Source: Pseudomonas gingeri
GTDB lineage: Bacteria > Pseudomonadota > Gammaproteobacteria > Pseudomonadales > Pseudomonadaceae
Length of the DNA stretch: 64,000 nucleotides
Assembly: GCF_013386165.1 (NCBI RefSeq)
Contig: NZ_JACAOS010000016.1
Location: 1-64,000 of the forward strand
Direction: 5' to 3'
This document shows positions 53,001 through 61,600 of the stretch, in pieces (within the stretch, counting starts at the first letter, position 1; every line of letters begins with the position of its first letter). The position numbers and the translations under genes are program-made. The notes below the pieces were generated by a model. It made no database searches. It saw only the letters and a list, made by a program, of their open reading frames with translations, and was not told the origin of the DNA.

Positions 53001-53378
53001 TTGATGGTCGACGATGAACGCCTGAGCCGTGAGGCGCTGATACAGGGGGAAGCCTTGCTGACCCAGGACGGCCTGGCGCACAACGTCCTGCGTTTCCGGG
53101 TGGCGGCTGCTGAAACTTGCCTGCTTCAGGGTGATTTTGCGCAGGCGAGTCGACACGCCCAGGGCTTGGCGGACGTTGCCCCCGGCATGATGTGTGCCTG
53201 GGTCAGCCATCATGTGCGTTTGATCGACGCGGCCGGGCAGTGGTTGCAGCGCCGTGATCGCCCGAGCGCCGAGGCATGGAACGGGCTTGAGCGTGAGTCG
53301 CAACGCCTCGGGTTTGTCGCGACAATGCCAGGATTGATAAAGCGCCTGGGCGATGAGGGGATCATCTCAGCAGATTGA
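50022..53378 (+). CDS. Large HTH–degenerate cyclase–ATPase–TPR regulator
   Basis: 1118 residues from the ATG of MDYRQSAFAV; longer frames run over the opposite gene and are rejected. Residues 27–90 form an XRE-like helix-turn-helix. Residues 150–275 resemble a class III nucleotide cyclase domain of the AAA-linked type (VVVAQFGAPQAYRSDSERG at 172–190), but the metal-binding aspartates are missing, so it is presumably inactive. A STAND-like ATPase follows, with Walker A GMAGIGKT at 317–324 and Walker B LLICIEDLHW near 443. The C-terminal 400 residues are helical TPR-like repeats. It probably senses a signal by ATP-dependent assembly. Target unknown. Confidence 0.82.
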   Translation: MDYRQSAFAVLPERAPAVSDGRVLLDAGLLKGLRKKHGLSQETLAEACLNRHLCVSIASIKRAETGKPVLYRTARHLATAFEVDVGALLGHSVTVALADIEQSIVDLHEGVLATQTVLQLDEDVIRYVLELCFETDGREAAFTVQQRASFGEEIERLVRQFGGVPLERPGSVVVAQFGAPQAYRSDSERGLLCALALSREQFVRPGHGIVLRLVRQGTETLAVNEELQRLLDHNRPDAHGHAPIHVDRGLVEQLRERFEFGATQEGFPAYRQCLRARRLDENAPRPLVGRAVEVLQFKGVIEATQAYQDGHVVYVRGMAGIGKTRLVSEFLEMARQGGFACHRSDVLDFGMDGSLWPLGQLVQSLLGLGMPSPVGTVALETALLRLKLADEQRMFLRVLTGVHPADEPVGHSLSQYAGRSNEERTQGLLAALLQLVLRVAVQQPLLICIEDLHWGDEALCTMLGKLLDATDEAPVVWLLTSRHEGDPLESALRLHCSNPMSLLDIAPIREREASVLADQFLEVDPVYRADCVKRAQGNPLYLTQLLSSREGVFPDSLRHLVQTRFDRLQPEQRRALRYAAIFGNRFELVLWREALGQPHYLPAMDIRQGLLRETEPGRYMFVHDLVMHCLYDALPDALRKQLHREVANLYRQRDRTLYAQHLLRASDPAAFDALLLAMEEKIQACQYDSALVLGQQCEDFAERAAASFTWALRCGEAHSGLGQTAQARDCFQRALVLAGHAQERIAAALGLAPILNTLDCLEDEERLIEAILPIARTLQANTALARLYQLHGNIYFPRGDYAECRRLHEASLSFARLAANLEAEAKALGGIGDSYYAQGRMQTAYEVFDQCVRLCERHGLRHVEAGNRSARGSAHFYLGQPELALRDAMDAAVCSRQIGNRRAEIFSRLTAAWVLLATGRDAQAGLELEEALTLARGIGANRFEAILLEGLARVALRRNDHAGAQALIREAVALVERFALQRYIGPWVYGSLALMVDDERLSREALIQGEALLTQDGLAHNVLRFRVAAAETCLLQGDFAQASRHAQGLADVAPGMMCAWVSHHVRLIDAAGQWLQRRDRPSAEAWNGLERESQRLGFVATMPGLIKRLGDEGIISAD

Positions 53379-53413
53379 GGGCCAAGACACCTCGGGCTCT
53401 GTTTCCGTGGTTT

Positions 53414-54337
53414 TCAGGCGTTCCAGCTTTGCCGATGCTCCAGCAGGAAATCCACGAATGCCCTCAGGCGCGATGGCACATGCCGACCGTGTGGATAGAG
53501 CAGGGTGAAAGGCCGCGAGCGCCCGGCGAAGGGCTGGAGCACTTCCACCAGCGAACCGTCGGCCAGTGCTTTCTCGACGATGAAACGATAGGTCTGGAAC
53601 AACCCGGCGCCGTTTTTCGCCAGTGTCACTCCGCCCAGTACATCATCGGAGCAACAGTAGCTGCTCTCGGCCAGCAGCTCCCGGTCCTTGCCTTCGGCGT
53701 CCTTGAACAGCCAGGCAATCCGGCGTCCGCTGCTGGGCAGCTCGAACTGGATGCACTCGTGCTGTTGCAGGTCTTCCAGGGTTTGCGGCGTACCGCTCCG
53801 TTGCAGATATTCAGGCGTGGCGATCACCACCAGCGCGGCGTCTTCCAGGTGCCGGGCAATCAGCCCTGAGTCGGGCAGTACCCGCACCCGGATCGCCAGG
53901 TCGTAGCCTTCTTCCACGAAGTCGATATTGCGGTTGCTGATATGTACCTCGACTTTCACCGCCGGATAGCGCGCATGAAAGGCTGGTAGCAGCGGCAGGA
54001 TGCGGTGATGGGCGTAGGGCGTCGGGATGCTGATGCGCAAGGTACCGGACGGCTCCTGCTGCTTGCCCATGACTTCGCGTTGCGCTTCGGTCAGTTGGCT
54101 CAGGGCCTGGCGACATTGCTCGAAGTAGCTGCGACCGCTTTCGGTCAGGCGCACGCTGCGGGTGGTGCGGGTGAACAGGCGCACGCCGAGGCGCTCTTCC
54201 ATCCGTGAGATCGAACGGCTCACCGCCGCCGGCGTGACCCCGGCCACCTGCGCGGCCGCCGTGAAGCTGCCGGCCTCGGCCGCCAGGCAAAACAGCTCGA
54301 TGCTGCCGAGCATGAGGTCATCGAACTGTCGTCGCAT
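53414..54337 (-). CDS. LysR-family transcriptional regulator
   Basis: A 307-residue regulator with the N-terminal HTH (IELFCLAAEAGSFTAAAQVA; TPAAVSRSISRMEERLGV) and a substrate-binding domain of the CrgA/DhcR type (IPTPYAHHRILPLLPAFHAR). It is read in the same direction as the MFS gene upstream, across a REP pair, so it may not be in the same message. Ligand unknown. The start at 54337 lacks a strong ribosome binding site; a methionine nine codons in is an alternative. Confidence 0.85.
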   Translation of the reverse strand: MRRQFDDLMLGSIELFCLAAEAGSFTAAAQVAGVTPAAVSRSISRMEERLGVRLFTRTTRSVRLTESGRSYFEQCRQALSQLTEAQREVMGKQQEPSGTLRISIPTPYAHHRILPLLPAFHARYPAVKVEVHISNRNIDFVEEGYDLAIRVRVLPDSGLIARHLEDAALVVIATPEYLQRSGTPQTLEDLQQHECIQFELPSSGRRIAWLFKDAEGKDRELLAESSYCCSDDVLGGVTLAKNGAGLFQTYRFIVEKALADGSLVEVLQPFAGRSRPFTLLYPHGRHVPSRLRAFVDFLLEHRQSWNA

Positions 54338-54472
54338 GATTGATTACACTGGGGGTTCAAATGAGCTACGAGTCTTCGTATTTATCAAATGAGTGTGGGG
54401 TAATCAAGCCCAAGGCCTGAACATGGCCCCTGCAAAATCGGCGTTTATTGCAAAATGTCGTCACCCCAAAAT

Positions 54473-54563
54473 CTGTAGGAGCCGGCTTGCTGGCGATGCG
54501 GACGCTGGGGTGTTTCAGGGAGACCGCGTTATCGTTCATCGCCAGCAAGCCGGCTCCTACAAG
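54473..54563. repeat. Inverted pair of REP elements
   Basis: Units at 54473–54498 and 54538–54563 in opposite orientation (core GGAGCCGGCTTGCTGGCGAT) with a 39-base centre. They lie between the LysR and MFS genes, both on the minus strand, where they could stabilise or end the MFS message. The stretch 54338–54472 has nothing recognisable. Confidence 0.9.
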
Positions 54564-54585
54564 GGAGTGTGTTTCCAGGCAGGCC

Positions 54586-55797
54586 TCAGTGTCCGCCCAC
54601 CACCCGCGCCGAACCTTGCGCAGGCTCGGCATACACCGGCCCCAGTCGATCCAGTCGACCGCTCCAGGCCGTCAGCGCCAGGGCCACCAGCACCACCAAG
54701 CCACCAATCCAGGTGGTATGGATCAACCCCAGGTGGGCGACGATCAAGCCACCGACCCAAGCCCCACCGGCAATGCCGAGGTTGAAGGCGGCGATGTTCA
54801 GGCCCGAAGCCACATCCACCGCTTGCGGCGTGTGATGTTCGGCCTGGCGTACCACATAGATCTGCAGGCCCGGCACATTGCCGAAGGCCACTGCGCCCCA
54901 GGCCAGCACGGTCAGCAGGACCAGCCACGGATTGCCGGCAGTGAAGCTCAGCACGAACAGCACCACCGCCAGCAGCAGGAAAATCAGTTTCAGAGCACCG
55001 ATGGGACCACGCTTGTCCGCCAGTTTCCCGCCCCAGATATTTCCCACCGCCACCGAAACGCCGTAGATCAGCAGCACCAGGCTGACGGTTCCAGGCTGGA
55101 AGCCGGAGATGTCCTGAAGGATTGGTGCCAGGAAGGTAAAGGCGATAAAGGTGCCGCCATAACCGGCGGCGGTCATCGCGTATACCAGCAGGAGACGCGG
55201 TTGTTTCAGCACTTGCAGTTGCTGGATCAGCGATGCCGGCTTGTTGTGCGCGATATTCTTCGGCACATAGATCAGGCTGCCGATAAAGGCGATCACACCG
55301 AGGGCGGAGACGGCGAGAAAGGTTTCGCGCCAGCCGAAGTGCTGGCCGATAAAAGTCCCCAACGGCACACCGGTGACCAGGGCCACGGTCAGGCCGGTGA
55401 ACATGATGGCAATCGCGCTGGCGGCTTTTTCCTTCGGCACCAGGCTGGTGGCGATGGTCGAGCCGATGGAGAAGAACACCCCATGGGCCAGGCCGGTGAC
55501 GATTCGCGCCAGGACCAGCGATTCGTAGCTCGGCGCTTGCCAAGCCAGCAGGTTGCCGAGGGTGAACAGCACCATCAGCGACAGCAGCAAGAGTTTGCGC
55601 GGGACCTTGCCGGTGAGGGCGGTCAGCACCGGAGCGCCGATGGCGACACCCAGGGCATAGAGGCTGACCAGCAGGCCGGCGGACGGGAGGTCGACACCCA
55701 GGTCGGCGCCGATGGTGGGTAACAGGCCAACGATGACGAACTCGGTCGTCCCGATGGCAAAGGCGCTGAGGGTCAGCGCCAGCAAGGCAATGGGCAT
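54586..55797 (-). CDS. DHA1-type MFS efflux transporter
   Basis: A 403-residue inner-membrane transporter with twelve hydrophobic segments. The N-terminus MPIALLALTLSAFAIGTTEF and the motif C-like GPNAGxG region typical of antiporters (LARIVTGLAHGVFFSIGSTI near residues 95–114) are those of AraJ/YdhP-type sugar or drug efflux carriers. CGGAG precedes the ATG. The substrate cannot be read from the sequence. The downstream LysR gene may regulate it. Confidence 0.88.
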   Translation of the reverse strand: MPIALLALTLSAFAIGTTEFVIVGLLPTIGADLGVDLPSAGLLVSLYALGVAIGAPVLTALTGKVPRKLLLLSLMVLFTLGNLLAWQAPSYESLVLARIVTGLAHGVFFSIGSTIATSLVPKEKAASAIAIMFTGLTVALVTGVPLGTFIGQHFGWRETFLAVSALGVIAFIGSLIYVPKNIAHNKPASLIQQLQVLKQPRLLLVYAMTAAGYGGTFIAFTFLAPILQDISGFQPGTVSLVLLIYGVSVAVGNIWGGKLADKRGPIGALKLIFLLLAVVLFVLSFTAGNPWLVLLTVLAWGAVAFGNVPGLQIYVVRQAEHHTPQAVDVASGLNIAAFNLGIAGGAWVGGLIVAHLGLIHTTWIGGLVVLVALALTAWSGRLDRLGPVYAEPAQGSARVVGGH

Positions 55798-56226
55798 GGC
55801 TGCAACTCCGGTAGGTTTGATCAGGAGCGCAGTGTCGTTGTTTCACTTGTGCGGAAAAATACAGGTAATGGCACAACATATTTGATCCGGGGGCAAATAT
55901 CAGGCGCCTGACGAAACCTTGAGAGCACCGTGTTCCGTGTAGATGCCGTCTTGCCCGCGATCACTTTGGTCGATGTGTTCCCTGACGAACGACGCGGTCC
56001 ATGTAGGAGCCGGCTTGCCGGCGATGAGGCCCTCGAGCCTGGTAGCGTTCTTGCTGACGCCATCGCCAGCAAGCTGGCTCCTACAGGGGATCGCGCCTCA
56101 GCACGAAAGTATCGTGCTGCCCCGAGCCGCGTTTCCAGGCGATTCCTCCACCACGCCTGCATCCGTCGGGCAGGGCAAGCGAACTTTGCCGCCCCATCAG
56201 CACTCAGTCTCTTACAGAGACGGCTG
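55798..56226. other. Intergenic region with an inverted REP pair
   Basis: 429 bases between the MFS and channel genes. Two REP units face each other at about 56001–56026 and 56061–56087 (TGTAGGAGCCGGCTTGCCGGCGAT and its near-inverse). A frame open from 55930 runs through the REP units into the channel gene and is not believed to be translated there. Otherwise nothing is seen. Confidence 0.8.
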
Positions 56227-58326
56227 ATGAGGTGTCCGGTTTTGTCCAAGCTCAATATGACGCGACTGCTAACCCTGTTCCTCCTGTGCGCCAGTGGTGG
56301 GGCGGGCGCCGCGCCTGCGGTTCTGGCCGCTGCTCTACCTGCTGCGCCCACGACTACGGCACCCGCCGCCACACCCGCGAAACCCACCGTACTGGTCCAG
56401 GGCGGATTGCTCGGCACCCTCAGTTCGAGCATCGATGACGCGCAGAATCAACTCGACCTCAACGGCCATCTGCTCGATGCCTGGCGCCTGCGGGCCGATC
56501 GGGCCGCCGACGAGATGGACCAACTGGTCAACCAGGCCCGCGAGCGTTCGCCCTGGGGCGTGGTCGGCGATTTCCTGCTGTTGTCGCTGGTGTGGCTCGG
56601 CAGTTTTGCGGCCTTGGCCGCGTTGGGGCGCTTCGCCGTGCGGCGTATCAACCAGCACCGCTGGTTGCAGCCCCGTGAGCGCAGCCAGTCCGTCCTGGGC
56701 TATCTCCTGCCTTACTTGTTGCCGGCGCCGCTTTCCCTGCCGCTGACCCTCTATGTCAGCCACTTTCTGCAGGCGTCGGCGGGACGGGCACTGGCGTTGT
56801 GTCTGTGCTACGCCACCAGTTGCGGTATTTTCACTAGTGCGGCACTGCTTTGCCTGACGGTGCTGTTCAACTTCGCTCACAAACGCCAGGCCGTGCGGAT
56901 CATTCGCGCCGACAGCCCGCGCCCACTGTTTGCCATCGGCTTTCTGGCCGCGTTGAGCGACGCCCTCACCAGCCCGCAGATCGCCCTGCAACTGGGGGGC
57001 AATATCACCAGCAGCGTCGCCGTGTTCACCGCGCTGTTCGCCTCGATCCTGTTCGGCGTCCTGGTGTTCAGGCTACGGCGCCCGGTGGCTCACCTGATCC
57101 GCAACCGCACGCTGAGCCAGCGCCTGAAGCAGCCGGCGTTGCAGGAGTCGCTGCGGATTTTTTCCGGGTTGTGGTACTGGCCGATCCTGTTGATGGTGCT
57201 GGTCTCGACGGTCAATCTGCTCGGTGCCGGCGAAGATAGCCAGAAAGCCTTGCGTTGCGCCTTGTTGACCACCGTCCTGCTGATTGCCACGGTGTTTCTC
57301 AGCACCGTGTTCCAGCACCTGTTCAAATCCCGTGGCGCGACAGCGATCCAGCGCAGCAGCGTGTATAAGGAGCGCTTGCTCAGCGTGCTCCATGCGGTGC
57401 TGCGCATCGCCCTGGCGGTGGGTTTTATCGAGCTGCTGGGACGGATCTGGGGTTTTTCGCTGTATGAATTCGCCGAGCAGAATACGGTGGGCCGGGCCAT
57501 CAGCGATTCCCTCAGCCGCATCGGCCTGATCCTGCTGGCGACCTGGTTGCTTTGGGTGGTCCTCGATACCGCGATCCAGGAATCGCTCAAGCCGCCAATC
57601 AACCGCCGGGCTTCGCGACAGCCGAGCATGCGGGCGAAAACCATCCTGCCGTTGCTGCGCAATGCGTTGAAGGTGATCCTGCTGGTAATCGGTGCGATCA
57701 CCACCCTGGCCAATCTGGGAATCAATGTTGCGCCGCTGCTGGCGGGTGCCGGGGTGGTGGGGCTGGCCATCGGTTTTGGCTCCCAGCAGTTGGTGCAGGA
57801 TGTGATCACCGGGTTGTTCATCATCATTGAAGACACCCTGTCCATCGGCGACTGGGTGGTGCTCGATTCCGGTCATGCCGGCACCGTGGAAGGCCTGACC
57901 ATTCGCACCTTGCGCCTGCGTGACGGCAAGGGTTTCGTGCATTCGGTGCCGTTCGGCCAGATCAAGGCGGTGACCAATCAGTCGCGGCAATTCGCCTTTG
58001 CGTTTTTCTCGGTGCAGTTCACCTACGACACCGATGTCGACAAGGCCACTGAGCTGATTCGGGAAACCGGGCGCTCGATCAGCGAGGACGCGCTGCTCAA
58101 GTTCAATCTGCAAGGTCCGCTGGAGGTGTTCGGGGTCGACCGCATGGACCTCAACGGCGTGGTGCTGACGGCGCAGTTCCGCACGATCTCGGGTGGCCAG
58201 TACAGCATCAGCCGGGCGTTCAACGAGCGCTTGAAGAAGCGGGTGGACCAGAGCCCGTGGGTGCATTTCGCGCAGAATTATCCACAGCCGGTGATGCTGG
58301 CGCCTAGAGTACCCACCACGGAATAG
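56227..58326 (+). CDS. MscS-family mechanosensitive channel (YbiO-like, large)
   Basis: A 699-residue channel protein from the ATG of MRCPVLSKLN (AGAGA upstream); the in-frame ATG at 56257 (MTRLLTLFLLC) is a good alternative. A signal peptide is followed by a periplasmic region, about nine further hydrophobic segments, and the MscS core: pore helix GAGVVGLAIGFGSQQLVQDV, then FIIIEDTLSIGDWVV of the beta domain. It releases solutes on hypo-osmotic shock. The large size with a periplasmic domain is the YbiO/YnaI–MscM type. REP clusters flank both sides. Confidence 0.88.
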   Translation: MRCPVLSKLNMTRLLTLFLLCASGGAGAAPAVLAAALPAAPTTTAPAATPAKPTVLVQGGLLGTLSSSIDDAQNQLDLNGHLLDAWRLRADRAADEMDQLVNQARERSPWGVVGDFLLLSLVWLGSFAALAALGRFAVRRINQHRWLQPRERSQSVLGYLLPYLLPAPLSLPLTLYVSHFLQASAGRALALCLCYATSCGIFTSAALLCLTVLFNFAHKRQAVRIIRADSPRPLFAIGFLAALSDALTSPQIALQLGGNITSSVAVFTALFASILFGVLVFRLRRPVAHLIRNRTLSQRLKQPALQESLRIFSGLWYWPILLMVLVSTVNLLGAGEDSQKALRCALLTTVLLIATVFLSTVFQHLFKSRGATAIQRSSVYKERLLSVLHAVLRIALAVGFIELLGRIWGFSLYEFAEQNTVGRAISDSLSRIGLILLATWLLWVVLDTAIQESLKPPINRRASRQPSMRAKTILPLLRNALKVILLVIGAITTLANLGINVAPLLAGAGVVGLAIGFGSQQLVQDVITGLFIIIEDTLSIGDWVVLDSGHAGTVEGLTIRTLRLRDGKGFVHSVPFGQIKAVTNQSRQFAFAFFSVQFTYDTDVDKATELIRETGRSISEDALLKFNLQGPLEVFGVDRMDLNGVVLTAQFRTISGGQYSISRAFNERLKKRVDQSPWVHFAQNYPQPVMLAPRVPTTE

Positions 58327-58344
58327 GCTCCAGCCACGGTTCCT

Positions 58345-58566
58345 TGTAGGAGCAGCCGGTCGACGCTCGATTGCTCGCGATGGCGGCCTACCTGACCCAC
58401 CGCGTCGTCTGTATCGCGAGCAAGCTTGCTCCTACAGAGAGATCGGTAGCACGATATTTTTGTGGTGAGATGCGGTCCTGTGGGAGCCGGCTTGCCGGCG
58501 ATGGCGGCCGCAAGAGCGCCGCAGGACTTGAGGGCCTCATCGCTGGCAAGCCAGCTCCTACAGGGG
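58345..58566. repeat. Cluster of four REP elements
   Basis: Four alternating REP units, near 58345–58385, 58413–58437, 58480–58506 and 58539–58566, fill the 308 bases between the channel and lhr, which converge. Two are of the GCGAGCAAGC subtype and two of the GCCGGCTTGCC/GCTGGCAAGCC subtype. Confidence 0.85.
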
Positions 58567-58634
58567 GCCGCGTCGATCATCATTGCGCGTTGGCGGGCAA
58601 GACGGTATCTACAAAGAGCCGGTCTGTGGTGGTC

Positions 58635-61600
58635 TCAGAGTTTGTGCACGATCAGCTTTTTTCGGACTTCGGCGGCGGCTGTTTGATCCAGTTCCAACCA
58701 GTACACCGGCTTGCCGGCAATCTCGGCCGCAGCCGGCACCCCATCGCGATACACCAGGCGATTGCCCGCCAGTGCCGGCACCTTGTCGCCCGGCAATAAA
58801 GTCCCCGCCAGATTCAACGGATCGGCGCCGCACACCGCGACCAGGCTGCCGTCCGCCGGGCGTCGACGCACCTCGCGCAATAACGGGATCGCTTCCGGCA
58901 AGGCAAATTGCTCACCCGACAGGCCGCTGACAAAACGCCCTCCGCGAATTTCGCCCCGGGCTTCCAACCGATGAAAGGTGCGCAGCAACTCCCGCCAGCT
59001 CGGCAACCAATCCGCCTCCCGCTCCAGCAAGCGCCAGAACACCACGCCGTAACGGCGCAACAAGGTCATGGCGATATGTTCAAGCGTCTCGGCCGGCACC
59101 GGCCCATCTGCCGCCACGCTCACCGCCGGGCGTCGTAACAGGGCCCAGCGTCCGGCATCGTCCATGCCGCCGACAAAGGCCCCACGGCCACGCCGGGAAC
59201 TGCGGGCCTGGCGTTTGCTGGCCGGGGTGATCAGCGCCCGTAGGCCGGCGAAGCTGTCGGCATTCACCCAACCCGCGCCCACCAACTCCTGCAAGGCGTT
59301 TTCCAATTCCGTGGGCAGCAGGTGGGCCTCGTGCAGCAGTTCATCGAAAAACAGCGCGCCGTGTTGGCTCAGCGCGGCATGGACCTTTTGCGTGCGCGGT
59401 GACAATTCTTCCACCGCCGTCTGTTCGGCCAAGCTGCTCCACAGCACGACCTGGCCACGGGGCAGCAACACCACCGGCGTCGTGCGTGAGGCTACGCTGG
59501 CGCTTTTGCCGCGAGTACTGAGGCGCGCCCAGACCAGCTTGCCCGAGCGACACAGCTCATCCAGCCAGGTCGGCGAATAGTCCTTGAGGCGCGCGGCCAG
59601 CACCTCGCTGTCCCAGGCCCCGGCGGCGACCGGATAACCTTCGAACTGGCTGGTGATCATCGCCAGGGCGGCGCTGCCCTGGCCCTGGCAGGCGGGAGAA
59701 AGGTGCTGCCAGTCGAACAGGAAACGCATGAAGTCCTGCACCGCCACCGGCTCGATTTCCCGACGCAGGCGCTTGACCGTGTAGCGGTGGATGCGCGCCA
59801 GCAGGTGCCGTTCGCACCATTGTTCCTGACGTGTGCCTGGGCTGAGCTGACCGCGTAGCACATACCCTTCGCTTTCCAGCTTCGCCAGCGCTTGGGTCAA
59901 TGTGTTGTTGGACAGCGCCAGGGGCTCGGCGATCTCGGGCAGTGTCAGTGGGGCAAAACCGCTGAGGCGGGCGCGAACCACTTCGACGGCGGCCTCGTCG
60001 ATCGTCCAGGGTTGATCAAAACCTGCTGGTGCTTGCAAGGGAGGTTGCAGCGCAGCCTGTGGATAAAGTGCCTGCAGGCAGGTCAGGCGTTCCAGGGCGG
60101 TCCATAGCGTGTGGGTCGCGTCGATTTGCAAGCGCGTGGCGCGACCTTGTACTGCCAGCGCCTCAAGCCAAACCGACCACAAGGGATTGGCCTGGGCTTC
60201 GGCGTCGGTGATCGCCGCCAGGCTCATCAACGCCTCATGCATTTCATCTTCGCCATTGGGCGCGGGCCAGGCTTCCTCGGCCACGGCCTGGATCGCCTCG
60301 GCATCCAGCGCGCCGAGGTCGTCGGTGCTGGTCGGGTCGCTCCAGCGTCGGTTCAGCACCGCTTGGGTACGACGCTCCTCCAGTGGCGCATCGTCGAGAA
60401 AGGTGTACGGCCGGGCGCTGAGAATTTCCGCCGCGAGGGGCGAAGGCGCCGGCAGGTCGCGGGCAATCAGCCGCACTTCGCCGGCCTCCATGCGCCGTAG
60501 CAGGGCGAGCCAACCCTCACAGTCCATGGCTTCATGCAGGCAGTCATCGAGGGTCTGTTCCACCAGCGGGTGGTCGGGAATTTCGCGCTCGCCGGCGAGG
60601 TTTTCCAGGCAGGCAATCTGGTCCGGGAACACGCAGGCGGTCAGGTCTTCGCTTTTCATCCGCTGGATCTGTGGCGCGACCTTGCGCCCGCCGATAAAGC
60701 GCGGCAGCGCCAGCGCGACCCCGGCATTCCAGCGCCAGCGCACGCCGAACAGCGGAGCGTCGAGTACGGCCTGGACCAGGACAGGTTCGGCCGTGCGACT
60801 GTTGAGGTAACGCCAGACCTCATCCAGGGCAAAGCTATGGCTGGTGGACAGCGACAGCACAATGGCGTCTTCGCTGGCGGCGGCCTGCAATTCGAAGTTG
60901 AAGGTGCGGCAGAAACGCTTGCGCAAGGCCAGGCCCCAGGCGCGGTTGATCCGGCTGCCGAACGGCGTGTGGATCACCAGTTGGGTGCCGCCGGATTCGT
61001 CGAAAAAACGCTCCATGATCAGGGTGTCCTGGGACGGCAGGGCGCCCAGACATAGCCGGGCGCGGGCCAGGTACTCGACGATCTGTTCGGCGCTGGCCGG
61101 GTCCAGGCCCAGGGTCTGGCGCAGCCAGTCGAGACTGGCTTGCAAGTCCCCCGGCGTCGCGCCCAACAGCGCATCCAACTGAGCGTGCAGGCGCGCCACG
61201 GCAAAGGACAGTTCGGCGCTGCGCCCCGGCGCCTCGCCGAGCCAGAACGGGATGCTCGGCGGCTGGCCGTGGGCATCCTCGACCCGCACCTTGCCGGCCT
61301 CGACCCGCAGGATGCGATAGGAACTGTTGCCCAGCTGGAACACGTCTCCGGCGATGCTTTCCACGGCGAAGTCTTCATGCACCGTGCCGATATTCAGGGC
61401 CTGGGGTTCGAGCAGCACGCTGTAGTCGGCGTTGTCCGGGATGGTGCCGCCGCTGGTGAGGGCGGTCAGTTGGCTGCCACGGCGTCCGCGCAGGCCATGG
61501 CTCAGGGCGTCGCGGTGAATATAGGCGCTGCGCAGGCCCTGGCGGCTATTGAAACCCTCGGCGAGCATTCGCAGCAGCGCCTGGTAGTGGGCCTCGTCCA

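Noticed and set aside
55930..56226. N-terminal extension of the MscS channel by 99 codons
   Set aside because: It would translate two REP units and remove the signal peptide from the N-terminus.
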